From contig CBFFRP010000425.1 of NCBI GenBank assembly GCA_965644295.1, positions 111,187-175,186 of the forward strand: a stretch of DNA of 64,000 nt. Direction: 5' to 3'. The position numbers and the translations under genes were made by a program. The notes under the pieces are model-generated. The model did no database searches, was not told the origin of the DNA, and saw only the letters and a list, made by a program, of their open reading frames with translations. Source of the stretch: Paraphysomonas bandaiensis. Its lineage: Eukaryota; Chrysophyceae. This document shows, in pieces, positions 22,611 through 35,708 of this stretch; position 1 is the stretch's first letter; each line of letters starts with the position of its first letter.

Positions 22611-24333
22611 TCAATCGATTTCGTGAATAAGTTTACTATTCGAACCGTTAGATGATCTCGATTCTTGAAGATCAACAGACGGAACTTCTTCCTTTACAGA
22701 TACTATATTCCTGAAGTCTACTGCCAGGCTACTTTCGTTTGTTTTGGCTGCAGTATCAGTCGTGCCTTGAGCTGCAGCCAGCATCTGCTCTTGAAGCGTC
22801 AACTTCCGCGGTTCCTTCGTTCTATCCTTGGTGACTTTTCCCTGCACTGGTTTTGGTTTCGGTTTTGTTCCAAGTTTCTTCGAAAACACAGTTGTTTCAC
22901 GAGGGTTGACCTAATACCAAACCTCAGCAAATCACACGGCAAGTTACAACGCATCAACCTTCGGCATGGTTAGTACCAGGGCTCCTGAGGTCTTGGACCT
23001 TTGACATTTTGTATCTCCTGCACGCACCTCAGACGGGAGTGCAAGCCGCAGTGTCTACATACAAACAAGCACAGGATAAGATGACAAAATACAAAAATTT
23101 TGGCACACCTTTCCCTTGACGATTATGGAGACATAAGTTGGATGCACATCCACGTCAATTAAAGAGCTATCAAGGTGCCGTGGAAGAGACACTTCGAGAA
23201 CTGTTGCCATGATGTGATTAAAATATAATGTAAACATGAGTCCTAACCTATAGACCCTTTTACACCCTCTTCGTCCCAGCTAAACGGGAAGCCTCCCTCG
23301 TTCTTCTGTCGTACTTCACGCTCTCCCATCTCTTCCTCCTTCCTACGTTGAGCAGCCACTGCCTCTGCGTGCTCTTTTTCGTAGTCACGCTCGGGAGGAG
23401 CGTTGGCTCGTGCTCTCTCCGCCTTCTCTCGCTTCTGCTCCGCTATCTCACGATACATCTATGCACAAATAGGTCATATATCATACTCAAGTACGAATAT
23501 ATGTAAGTATACTAACCTCCACTCTGGTTTCAGGAGTGTTCTCAGTGAGCTCCTCATCTTCTCGCACAGGACCTTCATAGTCATCGTCATCGCTACCGAG
23601 CTCTTCCACCACTACATCTCCTCGATGTATAGTCTTCGCTGGAGCCGACCCATCACGACACTTCTCCTCATTCTTAGCTTCTAACTCCGCCCTCTTCGCT
23701 GCAGCTAAGTGTCGCAGTTCCTCCTGTATATACTTTATTTCTGCAGCGAGTAAAACACCCAAACCCATACCTCCATTGCTGGCAGATTCTGAGTGGCAAT
23801 AATTCTCATCGATTTCGTTATCTCCGTTCCGTCCAAAGATTGTAACTGTGGTAGCTTTGCAATAACATATGATTTAAATTTGTCCCAGTTTGCTTCAGCT
23901 GGATTCCCCATCATGTAAAGCTCTCTTAAGCAGTGGCGGGACTGTAGGTGATCAATGCTCTCTTTCAGCTCATCCACATCAATGAAGTTTACAGTCAAAT
24001 CCAGCTTCTTAAGAAATTCACAACTCCTATAAATAGAGATTAAAGTATATCACAGTTTCAACAACACACAACTCACTGCAGCCCTTCGATCTTCCGTATA
24101 TTGTTAAGAGCCAAATTGAGGTACTCGAGATCCTTTAAATGAGTCAGATTCTGTATCTTCGGAATGATATTATTCTGCAAATAGAGAATTTTTATTTTCC
24201 TGCAAGTCACCCCGAGAACCTCATTGATGCCCTCCAGTTCCTCCTGATGCAGAGACACCTCCTCCAGAGTAGATATAATGCCCTCATTGTGCTCTGCTCT
24301 CTTCCTGAGAAGCTCTCTTGTTATCACTGGCAT
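22611..24333 (-). CDS. DNAAF11: DNAAF11 (LRRC6/tilB) dynein arm assembly factor
   Basis: Seven exons (24333-24077, 24026-23771, 23723-23517, 23458-23248, 23200-23109, 23054-22959, 22910-22611) give 472 residues; human has 466. The N-terminus [20 protein letters not shown] is close to the family's. Leucine-rich repeats follow ([36 protein letters not shown]) with a cap ending [12 protein letters not shown]. Next comes a charged coil (about 172-300) and a CS/p23-like segment (about 303-375) with [20 protein letters not shown] and [15 protein letters not shown]11 works in the cytoplasm to preassemble axonemal dynein arms with HSP90 co-chaperones. Introns are 47-59 bp. It is head-to-head with P5CS. 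Confidence 0.95.
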
Positions 24334-24879
24334 AATGATAAATCAATTGATATTATTCACACCACTTTGGAACAAACAGGAGGCTGTGGTGTGTATGTAT
24401 GTGAAGGTCTCTATCTTTTAATGTCTACCTCATAGCGGTCACACACATACATACATACCTCTCCATACCTAACTACTGTACACACAGAGTACATATATAC
24501 GTACAGCAGTAACGGCTCGTTACATACCAAGTCTATACCATGGAATACAGAGTATACTCTACTGTATATATTTCATTCATAGGAAAGTTCTAGATTTTTA
24601 TTCCACCTGTTTTTGGGATGTCCATATGTACACACATGTACGACATGTACGTATGTATGCATGTAGATGCAGCTGTCGTTATGTATGAAAATGTGTGTAG
24701 AGGCATCTGATTTGATGCAACCAGCTGCACATGGAATCATATCAAACCATTCCATCCACACACCTATACAACTATCATCACTCTATACGTTGCAACTGTA
24801 AGAACAATTTCATTGACATCCAGTCCACTTGAACCTCAATAATCCTTATCAGTGTCTATCTATCGATTCATTTATAATT
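24334..24879. promoter_or_regulatory. Divergent promoter gap, DNAAF11 / P5CS
   Basis: Holds CATACATACATAC near 24449, TACAGCAGTAA near 24501 and a GTACACACATGTACGACATG stretch near 24628. No supported gene. Confidence 0.45.
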
Positions 24880-27800
24880 ATGGCCAATATAAAGATATCA
24901 TCGAGAAGAGACATATGCAATGCAAATAGAATCGGTAAAACACTCGTACATAAGATGAACACATTGGAGTTGATTTCTTTTAATAGTAATTAAAGCTGGT
25001 ACGAGTATTGTATCGACCCCTTTGGGTTACCCATCTTTACCTCGAATAGCACATATAGTGGAACATGTACTGCAGCGATACTGTGAAGCACGTAAATACT
25101 GTGAATAACATATTTATCAGGCTGCCGATCTGGTACGCGCAGGAAAAGAAGTAATTATTGTAACTTCTGGGGCTGTTGGTGTGGGTAAGCAAAAGCTACG
25201 CTACCAGGGCATGAACAGAGCCAGTGGGTTAGTGTAAAGGATACTATTCAATGTAATGATAATATTTGCATATCGTAGGAAGTGTTTCAAAGCAATTAAT
25301 GAAGCAGACTTTCTCTGTCCTAAGTCCTACAATGCTGCTTGTGCGGCCGCTGGCCAGCTGGGTCTGATGTCTCTGTACTCAACAATGTTCGACCAACATG
25401 ATATTGCCACATCTCAGCTTCTTCTCACCTCTTTCGATTTTGCCTCACCAGATCGATGCAAAAATATTCAGGTGTTTATGGTGTCATGCCTGAGTACTTA
25501 ATCCACTTAACTTGGGTGCAATTAGAATGTCATGGAGCAATTATTGCGACTGGGAATTGTCCCACTTCTGAATGAGAATGATGCAGTTTCTGCTAACCAA
25601 GGGTAGGCACGCCAAATACAGCTATACCTATGAATGTAACTTGTTGTGTGATTACAAGGTATGAACTGTTTGGAAACACATTCTCAGATAATGATTCTCT
25701 AGCATCTCTGGTGGCTGGCGGCATGAATGCAGATGTGAGTACAGCGTTTGTGAGGTTGATACAAACTAATTATATATCAGCTTCTTATTCTCCTGACTGA
25801 TGTGGACGGTGTATATGATCGCCCTCCCTCTCATCCTCAGGCCCGCATTATTAATACATACACCCACAAGACTGGATTTGAGGTTGGAGATAAGAGTGCA
25901 CAAGGTCGAGGGGGAATGGGTGCTAAAGTAGACGCCGCTCTCAAGTAAAGCTCTCAGGAGAATATTTTGATTGTCCAATCTTGACAGAATTGTTACATAA
26001 TACAGAGCAATTGACCGAGGAGTAAAAGCTGTTGTTATTGCGGCGGGAGGACACCCAGAGACCATTCCGAGAATCCTGAAGGGAGAGACATGGGGCACAC
26101 TCTTTCTTGAGTAAGTACTTGCGCGCTTGGATTGTGACGTCTATACTTAGATTGTTACAGAGCTCATGATGAAATTGAGGAAGATGTGATATGTGTAAGT
26201 GAAGACTTCAATCCGGGTGAGAATGACCAGATGCAAGACTGTGCAATGGAGCAGGCAAGAGCTGTTGCAGCAAGTGCACGGGAAGGGAGTCGTGCTCTGC
26301 AGAGAGTCGATTCAGAAACACGGAACTTGATTCTACTTCATAGTAAGTACACAACCGTTTTACTGTACATTTAAATTCCCTCTTTGTATGCAGTCGCTGA
26401 ATTGATTGACAGTAAACGAGAGGAGATCCTGGCGGCCAATCAGGAAGACGTTGACAAAGCAACTATGGAGTGAGTGGCAGCAGTTGTCGCCTGCATGAAA
26501 AAGTCATATATATTACACAGAGGAATTAGTATGCAAATACTTAAGCGACTGAAACTTACAAAACAGAAACTTGACGCATTGGTGGATGGAATTCGTTCCA
26601 TATCTTTACAAATGGAACCATTGCGGAAGGTTCGAGGTTGTTACTCTTTTTCTGTAGTAAATAACCTTGCGTATAGGTCCTGTCCCGTACGAACATATCT
26701 GATGCATTGGTGCTTGACAAAGTATCATGCCCAATTGGTAGAGAACTTGCAGCTGATTGTGTGAACTTTAATTTAAGTATATTTTCAGGTGTCCTATTGG
26801 TGATTTTTGAGGCTAGGCCTGAATGCCTCCCTCAGATCGCAGCATGTGCTATTAGATCCGGCAATGGACTTGTTTTGAAAGGTTATGCTCTGTATATCGT
26901 GTTTTATGTGATCAATTCTAAATGACGAGTTTTCTGTATATTGTAGGCGGAAGAGAAGCAGAGAAAAGTAATGAAATTTTTCATTCTATAGTAACATCGG
27001 CAATCACTTTAGCCTCCGGTGGAAAGGTGCCGGGTGGCATAGTTGGTCTCGTCACGTCACGGTCAGATATACCACCTCTTCTGAAGCAGGATGATGTAAT
27101 TGACCTCGTTATCCCGCGTGGATCATCAAGCTTAGTGCGTTATATAAAGGTAAATAATTGGGTGTTTATGAGTGCTGTGATTCATAATTCTTTATTTTTG
27201 TGGTAGGACAATACTCGCATCCCAGTGATGGGACATGCAGAGGGAATTTGCCATGTGTATGTGGATGAAGCTGCTGATATCAACACCGCTGTTGCTATCA
27301 CCGTAGATTCCAAAGTGGACTATCCTTCAGGTGAAAAATCGCCATCTGAACCAAATTTATATGATATGCATTGCAGCCTGTAACGCTGCTGAAACTGTTC
27401 TCTTCCACCGTAGCACTGTTGATAGTGGACTAGCTACTGCCGTACTTAATGGCCTAAAAGGCGCAGGGGTAGAGATATTAGGGTGAGATATATTCGTTTG
27501 CGTGTGTTCAAATGATAAGTAACACGACTTACAGAAGTGAAAAAGCGGTTGGACTCGGCTTAGCTGATAGGAGAGTGGAGGATTTTAATACCGAATATGG
27601 TGACCTGGCTGTATCTGTGGAAATTGTGGACTCAGTTCATGAAGCCGTGTCTCATATTCATAAATACGGAAGGTGGTAATATTATATTAGAAAGCGATAC
27701 GATGTATCACAATATGTACTCAGCGCTCACACTGACTGTATTGTCACTCAAGACAAAGATACCGCTGAATATTTTCTTCAAGAAGTTGATAGTGCGTGTG

Positions 27801-28085
27801 TTTTTCATAACGCTTCCACCAGATTTGCTGATGGCTACCGGTAAGCAGCACGTAAAGCAGCCAAATTTTTGCTCACTGGGTTGTAGATTTGGTTTGGGGG
27901 CCGAAGTTGGAGTGTCTACGAGTCGGACGGGCCCCAGGGGCCCCGTTGGTGTTGAGGGTCTACTGTCATTTAAGTGGAACTTGAGAAGCGGAACAGCTTG
28001 CGGACATACAGTGGCCTCATTTTCGCCCCTGATACCGGAAGAAGTTCGTAAGAAATTTGATTTTTTTAGTATTTCAGTCGAGTGA
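24880..28085 (+). CDS. P5CS: Delta-1-pyrroline-5-carboxylate synthase (glutamate 5-kinase + glutamyl-phosphate reductase)
   Basis: Nineteen exons (first 24880-24934, last 27887-28085) sum to 2265 bp, 754 residues plus stop, and every junction keeps frame. The N-terminal half is glutamate 5-kinase ([84 protein letters not shown]). The C-terminal half, from about residue 310, is glutamyl-phosphate reductase ([57 protein letters not shown] with the catalytic Cys, [12 protein letters not shown]). The fusion converts glutamate to glutamate semialdehyde for proline synthesis; it is usual in plants and animals. The exon 12 donor is set after IG (26737), which gives a 51-bp intron and restores the family phrase [10 protein letters not shown]. 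It is the most intron-dense gene here. Confidence 0.96.
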
Positions 28086-28377
28086 GCTTCTCAGGCGTTA
28101 GTACTTAGCTTAACTGTGATGATAAACGTTTCGCATAATATAATTCTTTGCGTAACGAAATATTTTGCCGATACGACATATTAAATATCGTGATATCTTC
28201 TTCGTGATTGTTATCGTTAGTTTGCGAAACAAAGCTACTGGTACGAGCACCATGCTAAAGTGTATGCTACAGGGATGGAGAACAGTACATTGTAAAATAT
28301 AATGATTGGTCTCAGCATTGAGGATCTAAGTTCACCTACAGTTGTTAAGTTATTGAAAGTCTTTTTATTTAGCAATA

Positions 28378-28620
28378 GGCGTTAGAAACCTGTGCCAATA
28401 TAGTGGCTAGTTGAATGCTAGACATACTAGTTAGACCTTTACCCATAACTAATCAGCATAAAATTCCATTATCCTACTATTTAACGCTACGGAAGCTGCT
28501 TGTGCGTCACCGCAAGCACCAAGGTGCAACCACTTCCGTTCTTAAGTCGTTAGTGAGTTTCGCCCTGCTCGTGTGTCTTTGGACTCACTGGCGCGTGTTG
28601 TCTGGGGGTCTCTCCTTAAG
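28378..28620. repeat. Structured foldback repeat, copy 1 (type A)
   Basis: The core at 28489-28539 pairs ACGGAAG (28489-28495) with CTTCCGT (28533-28539). It encloses GCTTG...CAAGC and CACC-AA-GGTG hairpins. An upstream GCGTTA (28379-28384) can pair with TAACGC (28482-28487). The 3' flank includes CTGGGGGTCT, also found beside copy 4. Confidence 0.75.
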
Positions 28621-28897
28621 ATAGTTGTTAAGTTATCTCTTCTCATATAATGTCAAATTTTGATATATAGGATATAGGAGTGACTGGTGAACATATGATA
28701 AACAGATGTTGCTGAGAACAGATATTCATCAGACGTTACATATTACATGAATATGTTGTAAAGAGTTGAGATTAATAATTGTAATTATTACTTGAAAGTG
28801 CATTTTGAACAACGTTCAACAAATCAAAGTTAAGGTTTTAGTGTAGAGCAAGGTTAGCTTCATTGAAATGTCCAATTCTAACAGGATCTATAGTTGC

Positions 28898-29319
28898 CAG
28901 GGCTGCGTAACAATAAATTGCAATTATTTTGCAATTAAATTGCAATTATTAGTTATAGTCGAGGTAATACCAAAAACTGGTAAAGCCCAGTGCCTATTAT
29001 TGTCTAATTAACTTAGTTACTCATTGCAAGCAGGTATAGCATCCTCTTCAACCGTACTTGCATTCCACAGAAATCTATTACAGCGCAAGAACATAAGGGC
29101 CTCTTATCGACGAGGTGCCACAGATTTGCGCAGATCACTCATTTTGAGTTTTGCTCTACTGAAAAGCCTCAAAACACAATTAGTAGTGGAGTAAATATGC
29201 TTCAAGCAGCGGTACTTAGTTGGTTTGGTCGTGCGTATATATAGTCGCTTCTGTTCTTGATGCTCAGATATTTTTCGACTCTCTACTGATGACAGATGGG
29301 ATATGACTACTAAATTCAA
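28898..29319 (-). mobile_element. hAT-like transposase remnant 1
   Basis: The minus-strand frame ends in CVLRLFSRAKLKMSDLRKSV, resembling the C-terminal dimerisation motif of hAT transposases (ERLFS...R..L.P). About 190 bp beyond its stop lies CAGGGCTGCGTAACAATAAA, a hAT-style terminus. A second copy with the same layout is at 35839-36250. No full transposase is present. Confidence 0.5.
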
Positions 29320-29519
29320 CCAAAATTCTAACTACTACCCAGAGCAGGATTTAAGATTTATCGAACAATGCAACTTACAGCTTCAGGGCGCAGATCATCA
29401 TCAACAGTATCAAGGTAATATTATTACTACGTTCCAATTAAATATTTTCAGCAACTCACTGCACCTACAGATTAGATGGACACACTTTGCAGCAGTAATT
29501 GCTCCCAGGCTATCGTGAT

Positions 29520-32500
29520 TTAAGAATATTGCGCTTTTAGCACATTCTTAAGAGCCATTGAAATCAATTTATGTTTGGCCCTTACAGTAACACGGAATCG
29601 ATTTCCAGAAATATCTGCTTCGAGTCTCATCATGACTCCAATCGAGATGTTCCCTCCTCCCTCAGGAGCAGGGGTGCCGGTGCGGAATGATGCGCACCCA
29701 GTCACAGTGAGGTCTGTGTCGAGTCCAGTGGCAAGACCAAGATGCAGTGCGGGTGCGTACACCGACCGGATCTCCTGCATCAGCTGGGCTGTTATCGGGA
29801 CCGCAGAAGAGAACACCTCTTGAACCTCCCTATCCTCGCCCTCAAGAGCCTTCCAGCGCGGCATGAAGTTGCCTTTATCCAGTACCACAGGATCGAAAAA
29901 CGACGTCGCGGTGATAGGCAACCTCAGTGGATACAGGTAGTTGGTGCGGAATCCACTGCTCGAGACTTCGGTGAAAGACACAATGAGTTCCGGCGCGTCT
30001 GCAAAGGGCTTCATACATTGGACTAAGAGTGTCAGCTTTGTCTGGTCTGCAAGAGATATGCGTGACGAGTTCTCCTGCACACAAACACGTCATTCCATAT
30101 TACAAATGTTGATACACACTACCTGTCTCTGCACAGTGATGTAGTCCACAGACTCAGGAATTACAGCCTTCAGGTCTTGAATTTCGTCAGTTCTGTTGTT
30201 GAACACAATCACGATGCGCCCTTGATGGGCTCTGTATTCAGAGGCCACAGTGATTTGAATCACATCATTCTCAAACAATACGGACGGCTTCCCAGGTGGG
30301 CTCACCACACATGCATTGAACCACCTCTTCAAAGACGGTAGGACATCGGCTGATAGACCAGTGGGAGCTGACGACCCACCACCAGTGGACGGCCCATCAT
30401 CGTCGTCAAGAGAAAGCAGGTCAACTTCCCCTGTCGCAGCCTTAACAGGTGGTTCTTCTTCCTCATATCTATTTGACACCTCTTCTTCGTGCCTCTCCGG
30501 GCGGTTCGGTTTCTCAGTCTGCCATGCAGATTTGTCAGTGGTACTCTCCTCGCCCTTATTCAGACGGCTCAGCAAAGCGTTATCCCTGTTCTCCGAATAC
30601 ATGGGCATAGTGTTTAGTACATTCTCCATAATCTCTTGACCCACTGTAGGTAAACGCATGTATTCGCACGCTCTTTGCTGCAGTTCAAGGTGACCTGATG
30701 TTGACTGCTTCTGAAAAATATCCATGATCACATCGTGGCAATCGGGATAAAGATTCATTATCTTTGCGTATGCAGTCAGTAGTAGAGCGCAGACTTTGAT
30801 ATCGCAGCGGTGAAAATGCTGCTGGAGGGCAGCAAACTGGTCATAACCGGACATACCAGCCTGCAGTAAACAGATTTAGAGATAGATTCACACCATATCC
30901 AACAGTATACAAATAGTGGCTTACCTTCTCGCAAATATTGACACCAAATTCACCTAGCACATATCCAGCAAGCGCAACTGCAGTCTCTGGTGCATACTTG
31001 CTCTGCACAATGCCCATCATCTTCTCCGCTGCGTACTCTTGGAGATCCACATTGTTAGTAATTATGTGCACTATACGGTGCCATACATCCTCAGAAACAA
31101 AGTCACCAGCCACCATGATCACCTTCATGAATATATCAGAACGTTAAAAATAAATACAATATTACTCTACCTGCACCATGGTGTCTAGATACCATTGTAA
31201 CTGACTTGCGAATTTCTCCGCAAGAATAGCAATTTTGACCACCATATCATCCTTAATTGAGACGTCGGCGGACGCAAGGTTTAAGAGTAGTTCTCCCACC
31301 ACTTCTTCGGCATTCGTACGGTCTGTCATGACAAAGAGCAGATCCAATGCACGTTTACGCACAGACACGTCAGCATCCTTAAGAGAGTTGATAACGGTCG
31401 CCTGGTGGGGCTGGGTAGGGGTGGGACCGTCCAGTCTGGCTAGCCTGCCCATGGCTTCCAACCCAAGGTATCGGATATTAGCCTCTTTAACGGCAATAAA
31501 TCGACCCATTAGAGTAACCACTTGCTCTTTTATCTCTGGGTCACTGTCAGTAGAATAAGAGATAACAAGATTGCACGTTTCAAAGAAGATTGCGTGCTCT
31601 GCGTTGCTCTTATTCACTGTGTCGCTACTGGCGACTTCGCTGCGTGCTATTAGTTTACGAATTACATCGTTAAGGGACTCGAGAGTGGATGGCTCAGTGG
31701 GGCAACGAAAGTACTGAAGGAAACGAAGACATTTTACCAGTAGCCAAGGACTTGGAATTGTATAGTACGTGTAGTCAGATGTCAACTGTCGAGTGATTAG
31801 AAGGCGCTTTAAAATTTCCACAACATAAGGGACCGCTCCATCATACTCCGCAGGATTACTTGAAGCAAAGGAGAGAAGAACACTCATAGCAGACGTTACG
31901 ACGCCAAGGTCACGGTCCGCAAGTAAGATAGCAAATTGGTCTACCCAATCACTGACATCGATGCACTCCGGGTTAGTTCGGTAGAGACGCAACAGACAGA
32001 GAAGTGCCTTCTTGCGAATAGAGCACTTCACTGCCCTTTCCTCTTCAGGAGACTTAATTAGCGTCGGGTTCATGAATTGATTGCTTGCATTGGGATTCGT
32101 AATTAGCTTCTGTACGTCGGGGCAGATTGATTCGGCTAAATCCATACCACCAATATTGGCCACTGCACAGAGTGCAAGACTCGTTCCATAATGCAAGTTT
32201 CCAATAATATCATTACGCATCGAATTGACAACGAGAGTCATCAACTCATCACCTGGTTTCAACAGCAATGCAACAGCCATATATCCCACACTCTTCTCTT
32301 GAAACTTCGTTGAAGATAGCAAACTTATGATCTCCATATGACCAAAATCCACCTCATATCCGAGCATGTATATGTAGCACATCTTCCATATGTATTTCTT
32401 CTTCTGATAAGAGTTCAGAGAGGAAGAAGAAGTGAACTTAACTCGAATATTTGCTAGTTCTTTATCCACACGGATCCTCTCCTCTTCTTTGCTAGGAGCA

Positions 32501-32550
32501 TTCCGTATATCGGATATGAAGTTATGCAGGCCTCGGGGTTGAGTTGCCAT
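29520..32550 (-). CDS. AP2A: AP-2 complex subunit alpha (alpha-adaptin)
   Basis: Four exons (32550-31171, 31122-30925, 30860-30123, 30074-29520) give 956 residues, typical for alpha-adaptin. The start RGLHNFISDIRNAPSKEEE, then ELANIRVKF, DFGHMEIISLLSSTKFQEK and KKALLCLLRLYRTNPE mark the alpha subunit's helical-solenoid trunk (to about residue 620). A hinge (about 640-720) has the acidic phrase EVDLLSLDDDDG, which could serve as a clathrin-box-like element. The remaining 230 residues form the ear, with platform-like ending VRAKHKLISMALKN. In other eukaryotes AP-2 links cargo and PIP2 to clathrin at the plasma membrane. It diverges from the coiled-coil gene at 33097. Confidence 0.94.
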
Positions 32551-33096
32551 GGTACAATAGAGCTGTCACGTTCAACTAATATCAACTGCAATGCAATATC
32601 AGTGAATAAACGATGAAATCGATTATAGACACTGTGTAGAACCAGTAGACGTGCAATGTACGTGTATATGTATGTATATGTCTATAATATTAGCAGCATG
32701 TATGTATGTATGTGTGTGTGTATGTGTGTGTATGTATGTGTCAAAAGATAACAACATGTGTGTGTATCCTGATAGTCATGTTTCTACATCCTGCTGATGA
32801 TGAGGACGAACCGATCCACTTCACTTCATATCTTTAGTAGACAGTGAAGGGATTTTCAGTTCATCGCTCAACGGGATAGTTTTTAAATTGCAGGGCTTAT
32901 ATATGGGGGATTTATGCAGGAAGTGATGATATTGTTACAAAATAAGGGGTTTTGTTTGTAAGATGATTTGAATCATGGCTTCAGTGCAGTTAATATCATA
33001 ACAACATCATATATCAAGTAAGTTAATTAATGGGCCGTAGTAGCACAGATCGCTAAGATCATTGGATGCCGTTAAATTAGAGACAAAGAGGTCTCA
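32551..33096. promoter_or_regulatory. Divergent promoter gap with TATG tracts
   Basis: A TGTATGTATG/TGTGTGTATG tract spans about 32647-32765. There is no supported gene. Confidence 0.45.
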
Positions 33097-35708
33097 ATGG
33101 AGTCCATTTATCCGAAGCATTCAGAGGAGAGCGCGTCGCTTGAGGCGCAGATACAGGAAGCTCGACGACGAGCTGAAGATTTTACTAAATCACTGCAGAA
33201 TGCTCGAAAGGCAGAAGATGAATCCATGAGATCCGTGGAAGAGGAAAGGAGGCGCTGGGCGGCGTCGTATGAAGAGAAAACAGCTATGGTTGAACAACTG
33301 CAGAGGGAGCTGGCGTATACAGTGGAAGCTCTACATGTTCAAAGGAGTGTTGATAACTCGCTTTCAAAGTCTCGTGATGAAGGGCTTCCTCATACGATAA
33401 CTGATGACAACAGTGGTCGAAATGCTTCAAATGGTAGAAAGCATGACCGCAATTCAGAGTCACTCCATACTTCTGGGCCAACTCGTAGAGAATCCCGCAG
33501 GCACTATGACACGAATGATTCGTCGTATCAGGTTTCATCTTCGGTATACGACGTACAACGTAATCAACATCAATCTAACCGAGAGGCTGATGTCAATTAT
33601 GCCGCTATGTATCATGCTGCTGCCTCTGAAATCGCATCTTTGAAACGGAAATTAACTGATTCGGAAAGTGCTTTCCGAAGTGAGATACTGGAATTGAAAC
33701 AAGAGCTCGAGAATATGCGGAGCGCATGGAGAGATTCAGAGGGAAAACTTCAGTTTAGAAATACCCAGGTATAAGCATTGATACATATATGATTACATAT
33801 ATGATAAGCACATACTACTTCGCTTGCCATCTACTTACTATGCTTCCCGATTTTGCTAGATTGCAATGATAAAGTAATTGCTATTTGCTCTAGGTCCGTC
33901 AGTATGAAGTTGAACGAGAGGCAAGAGATAAAATAGAGTCAGATCTGCGAAGTCAAGTACGGCAGTTAGAAAACATACGGATGTCTCTTGAAATCGATGC
34001 TCGGGTGCACAAAGCTGGGATAGAAGAGAGCACCAGTACTCTAAAGCTAGAGATGGTGGCTATGGAGAAGCAGAATATGGAGTTGGCTCGCAAAACTGAG
34101 AACTTGGAAAACCTAGTATCCACCCTTACAGAGGAACGAAATAGGCTGAGTCGTTTGGTGGAGGATAGTGTTCGGGTTAACTCTGAAAGATTCGTAGAAA
34201 CGCGATCTGGGCGAACGCAGCTCATCGACAATGGTGTCACGGAGTCCACTTCTGTCAACTCTAGTCACTCAGTGAGTAAAAATATTGGCACTACAGCGAA
34301 TTTCCCTAGAGATTCTGTTGATAAATTTACTCAGGTGAAGATATTTGTAGAGTATATCTTGACACACATCTTTGTTATGTTTGAAATTAGTGTGTGCAGA
34401 GTCCGGCACGTGAATCGTCTCCGTCTCGACAATATTCCCCAGATAGATCCCGAGAGGATAGGGCTGATGCACATTTGGTTGGCATTCCATCTTCTCACGA
34501 CAGACAAAAAGTTGGTAAATCAAATTTGCAAAGAGAATATACACTGAGTGAACGAGACGATGCGCAGTGTCTCGTTACCAATGATTATATTTCTGATGAA
34601 CATTTCGATGACACGAGTACATCCGTGCTGAATGAAGGTGGTGACGCTTGCCCGCCACCTCCAATATCATCTGGAACACAGACGGGTGTTGTGGTGGATC
34701 ACAAGTCCATTGGAACAGCCACTCATTCGATACTGGACATGCAAGCTTACAGTCCACCGAGGGTGATGTTACAGCAACATCAACGGGTTGTCGGAAATTC
34801 TCGTGTCTCGGATGTCGTACACACCAGCACAAATAAAGCAAAGGTCATGTCGTTTGATTCCGAGGTTGGCATGGACGACGGGAGTGGAGATGACGGCCGA
34901 GTCAACAGTCCGGAGAGATACACGAAACAATCGTCGCGTGTTGCTTCACCTCAGCCTTCGGGAAGTAGAAATTCCCCGTCAGCAAAGTCTGTTCAGGTGT
35001 GTTATCGCTATTTAGTTCGATATGAAATCCTATATGTTAATACGTTCACGTCAGTCCCGCTTATCTTCGAGCCCGCAAAGTTCTCCCAAACGTCGACTTC
35101 TTGGGCAGAGATCGACTTCTAAGGTGCATGACGTGGCAGGGTATGAGGCCGTCCCTGTGTCCCTTCCATCACCTAGCAGTCGTGGACATTCTGTAAAACG
35201 AGCGAAGACTCCAGTTAGCCGTGTGGTGAATGCTAAAACTGGAGTTCGAAAAGGTGTGATGCAGGAGTCCAATCGAGTTAAAAAGACGACTGGGACGAGT
35301 GCAACACAACGTGCGCGAGGAGTTGTGAACAAGCGAACAAGTAATTCCGACGGCCGGCCAGGAAGCCGGGCGCAAACGCTATCTCGAAATATGTCTTCTA
35401 CTGCGAGTATTCGTAGTACTACTCCGCCTGTTCGCAACCCAGAAAGAACTGTACGGAGCCAACGACGTAGCGCCTCAGCCGCAAGCTCACGCACGCTAAC
35501 TAAAACAACAGCCACCACGCCTACGCCTACAAGAACGCCTCTCGCTCGCCGACAACAGAAAGAAAGCCGGAATAACACTGTTGCTGTTGGCACACAAAGG
35601 AAAACACGCACTCCTATTGTTAACAGGACTCTCAGTGGTGATCGGCATGTTCGTAGACACGAGGAAGTATCGCTGTCACTGAATTCAACTGATGCTCCTT
35701 GGGGTTAG
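33097..35708 (+). CDS. Coiled-coil protein with Ser/Arg/Thr-rich basic tail
   Basis: Four exons (33097-33768, 33894-34334, 34400-34996, 35055-35708) give 787 residues; all junctions are phase 0. Residues about 5-85, 165-220 and 225-320 form heptad coiled coils. The middle (about 370-570) is polar and low-complexity with SP motifs such as SSPSRQYSPDRSRE. The last 220 residues are strongly basic and rich in Ser, Thr, Arg and Pro (RTLTKTTATTPTPTRTPLAR), a composition common in microtubule-binding or centrosomal proteins. I do not recognise the family; a cytoskeletal role is inference from composition and neighbours. The first intron (125 bp) is unusually long for this window. Confidence 0.7.

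Larger units (their letters stand above)
28086..29519. other. Convergent gap with transposon debris
   Basis: 1.4 kb between the P5CS and AP-2 alpha stops. It contains foldback repeat copy 1 (core 28489-28539) and a hAT-like remnant (28898-29319). No host gene is supported. Confidence 0.6.

Noticed and set aside
26737-26788. A 28-bp intron (26761-26788) in P5CS
   Set aside because: Too short for this organism and it would insert extra residues; the donor at 26738 gives a 51-bp intron and restores the conserved [10 protein letters not shown].
35051-35611. 186-residue minus-strand frame opposite the SR-rich tail
   Set aside because: A shadow of the codon-biased Arg/Ser/Thr-rich exon at 35055-35708, which continues a spliced plus-strand gene.
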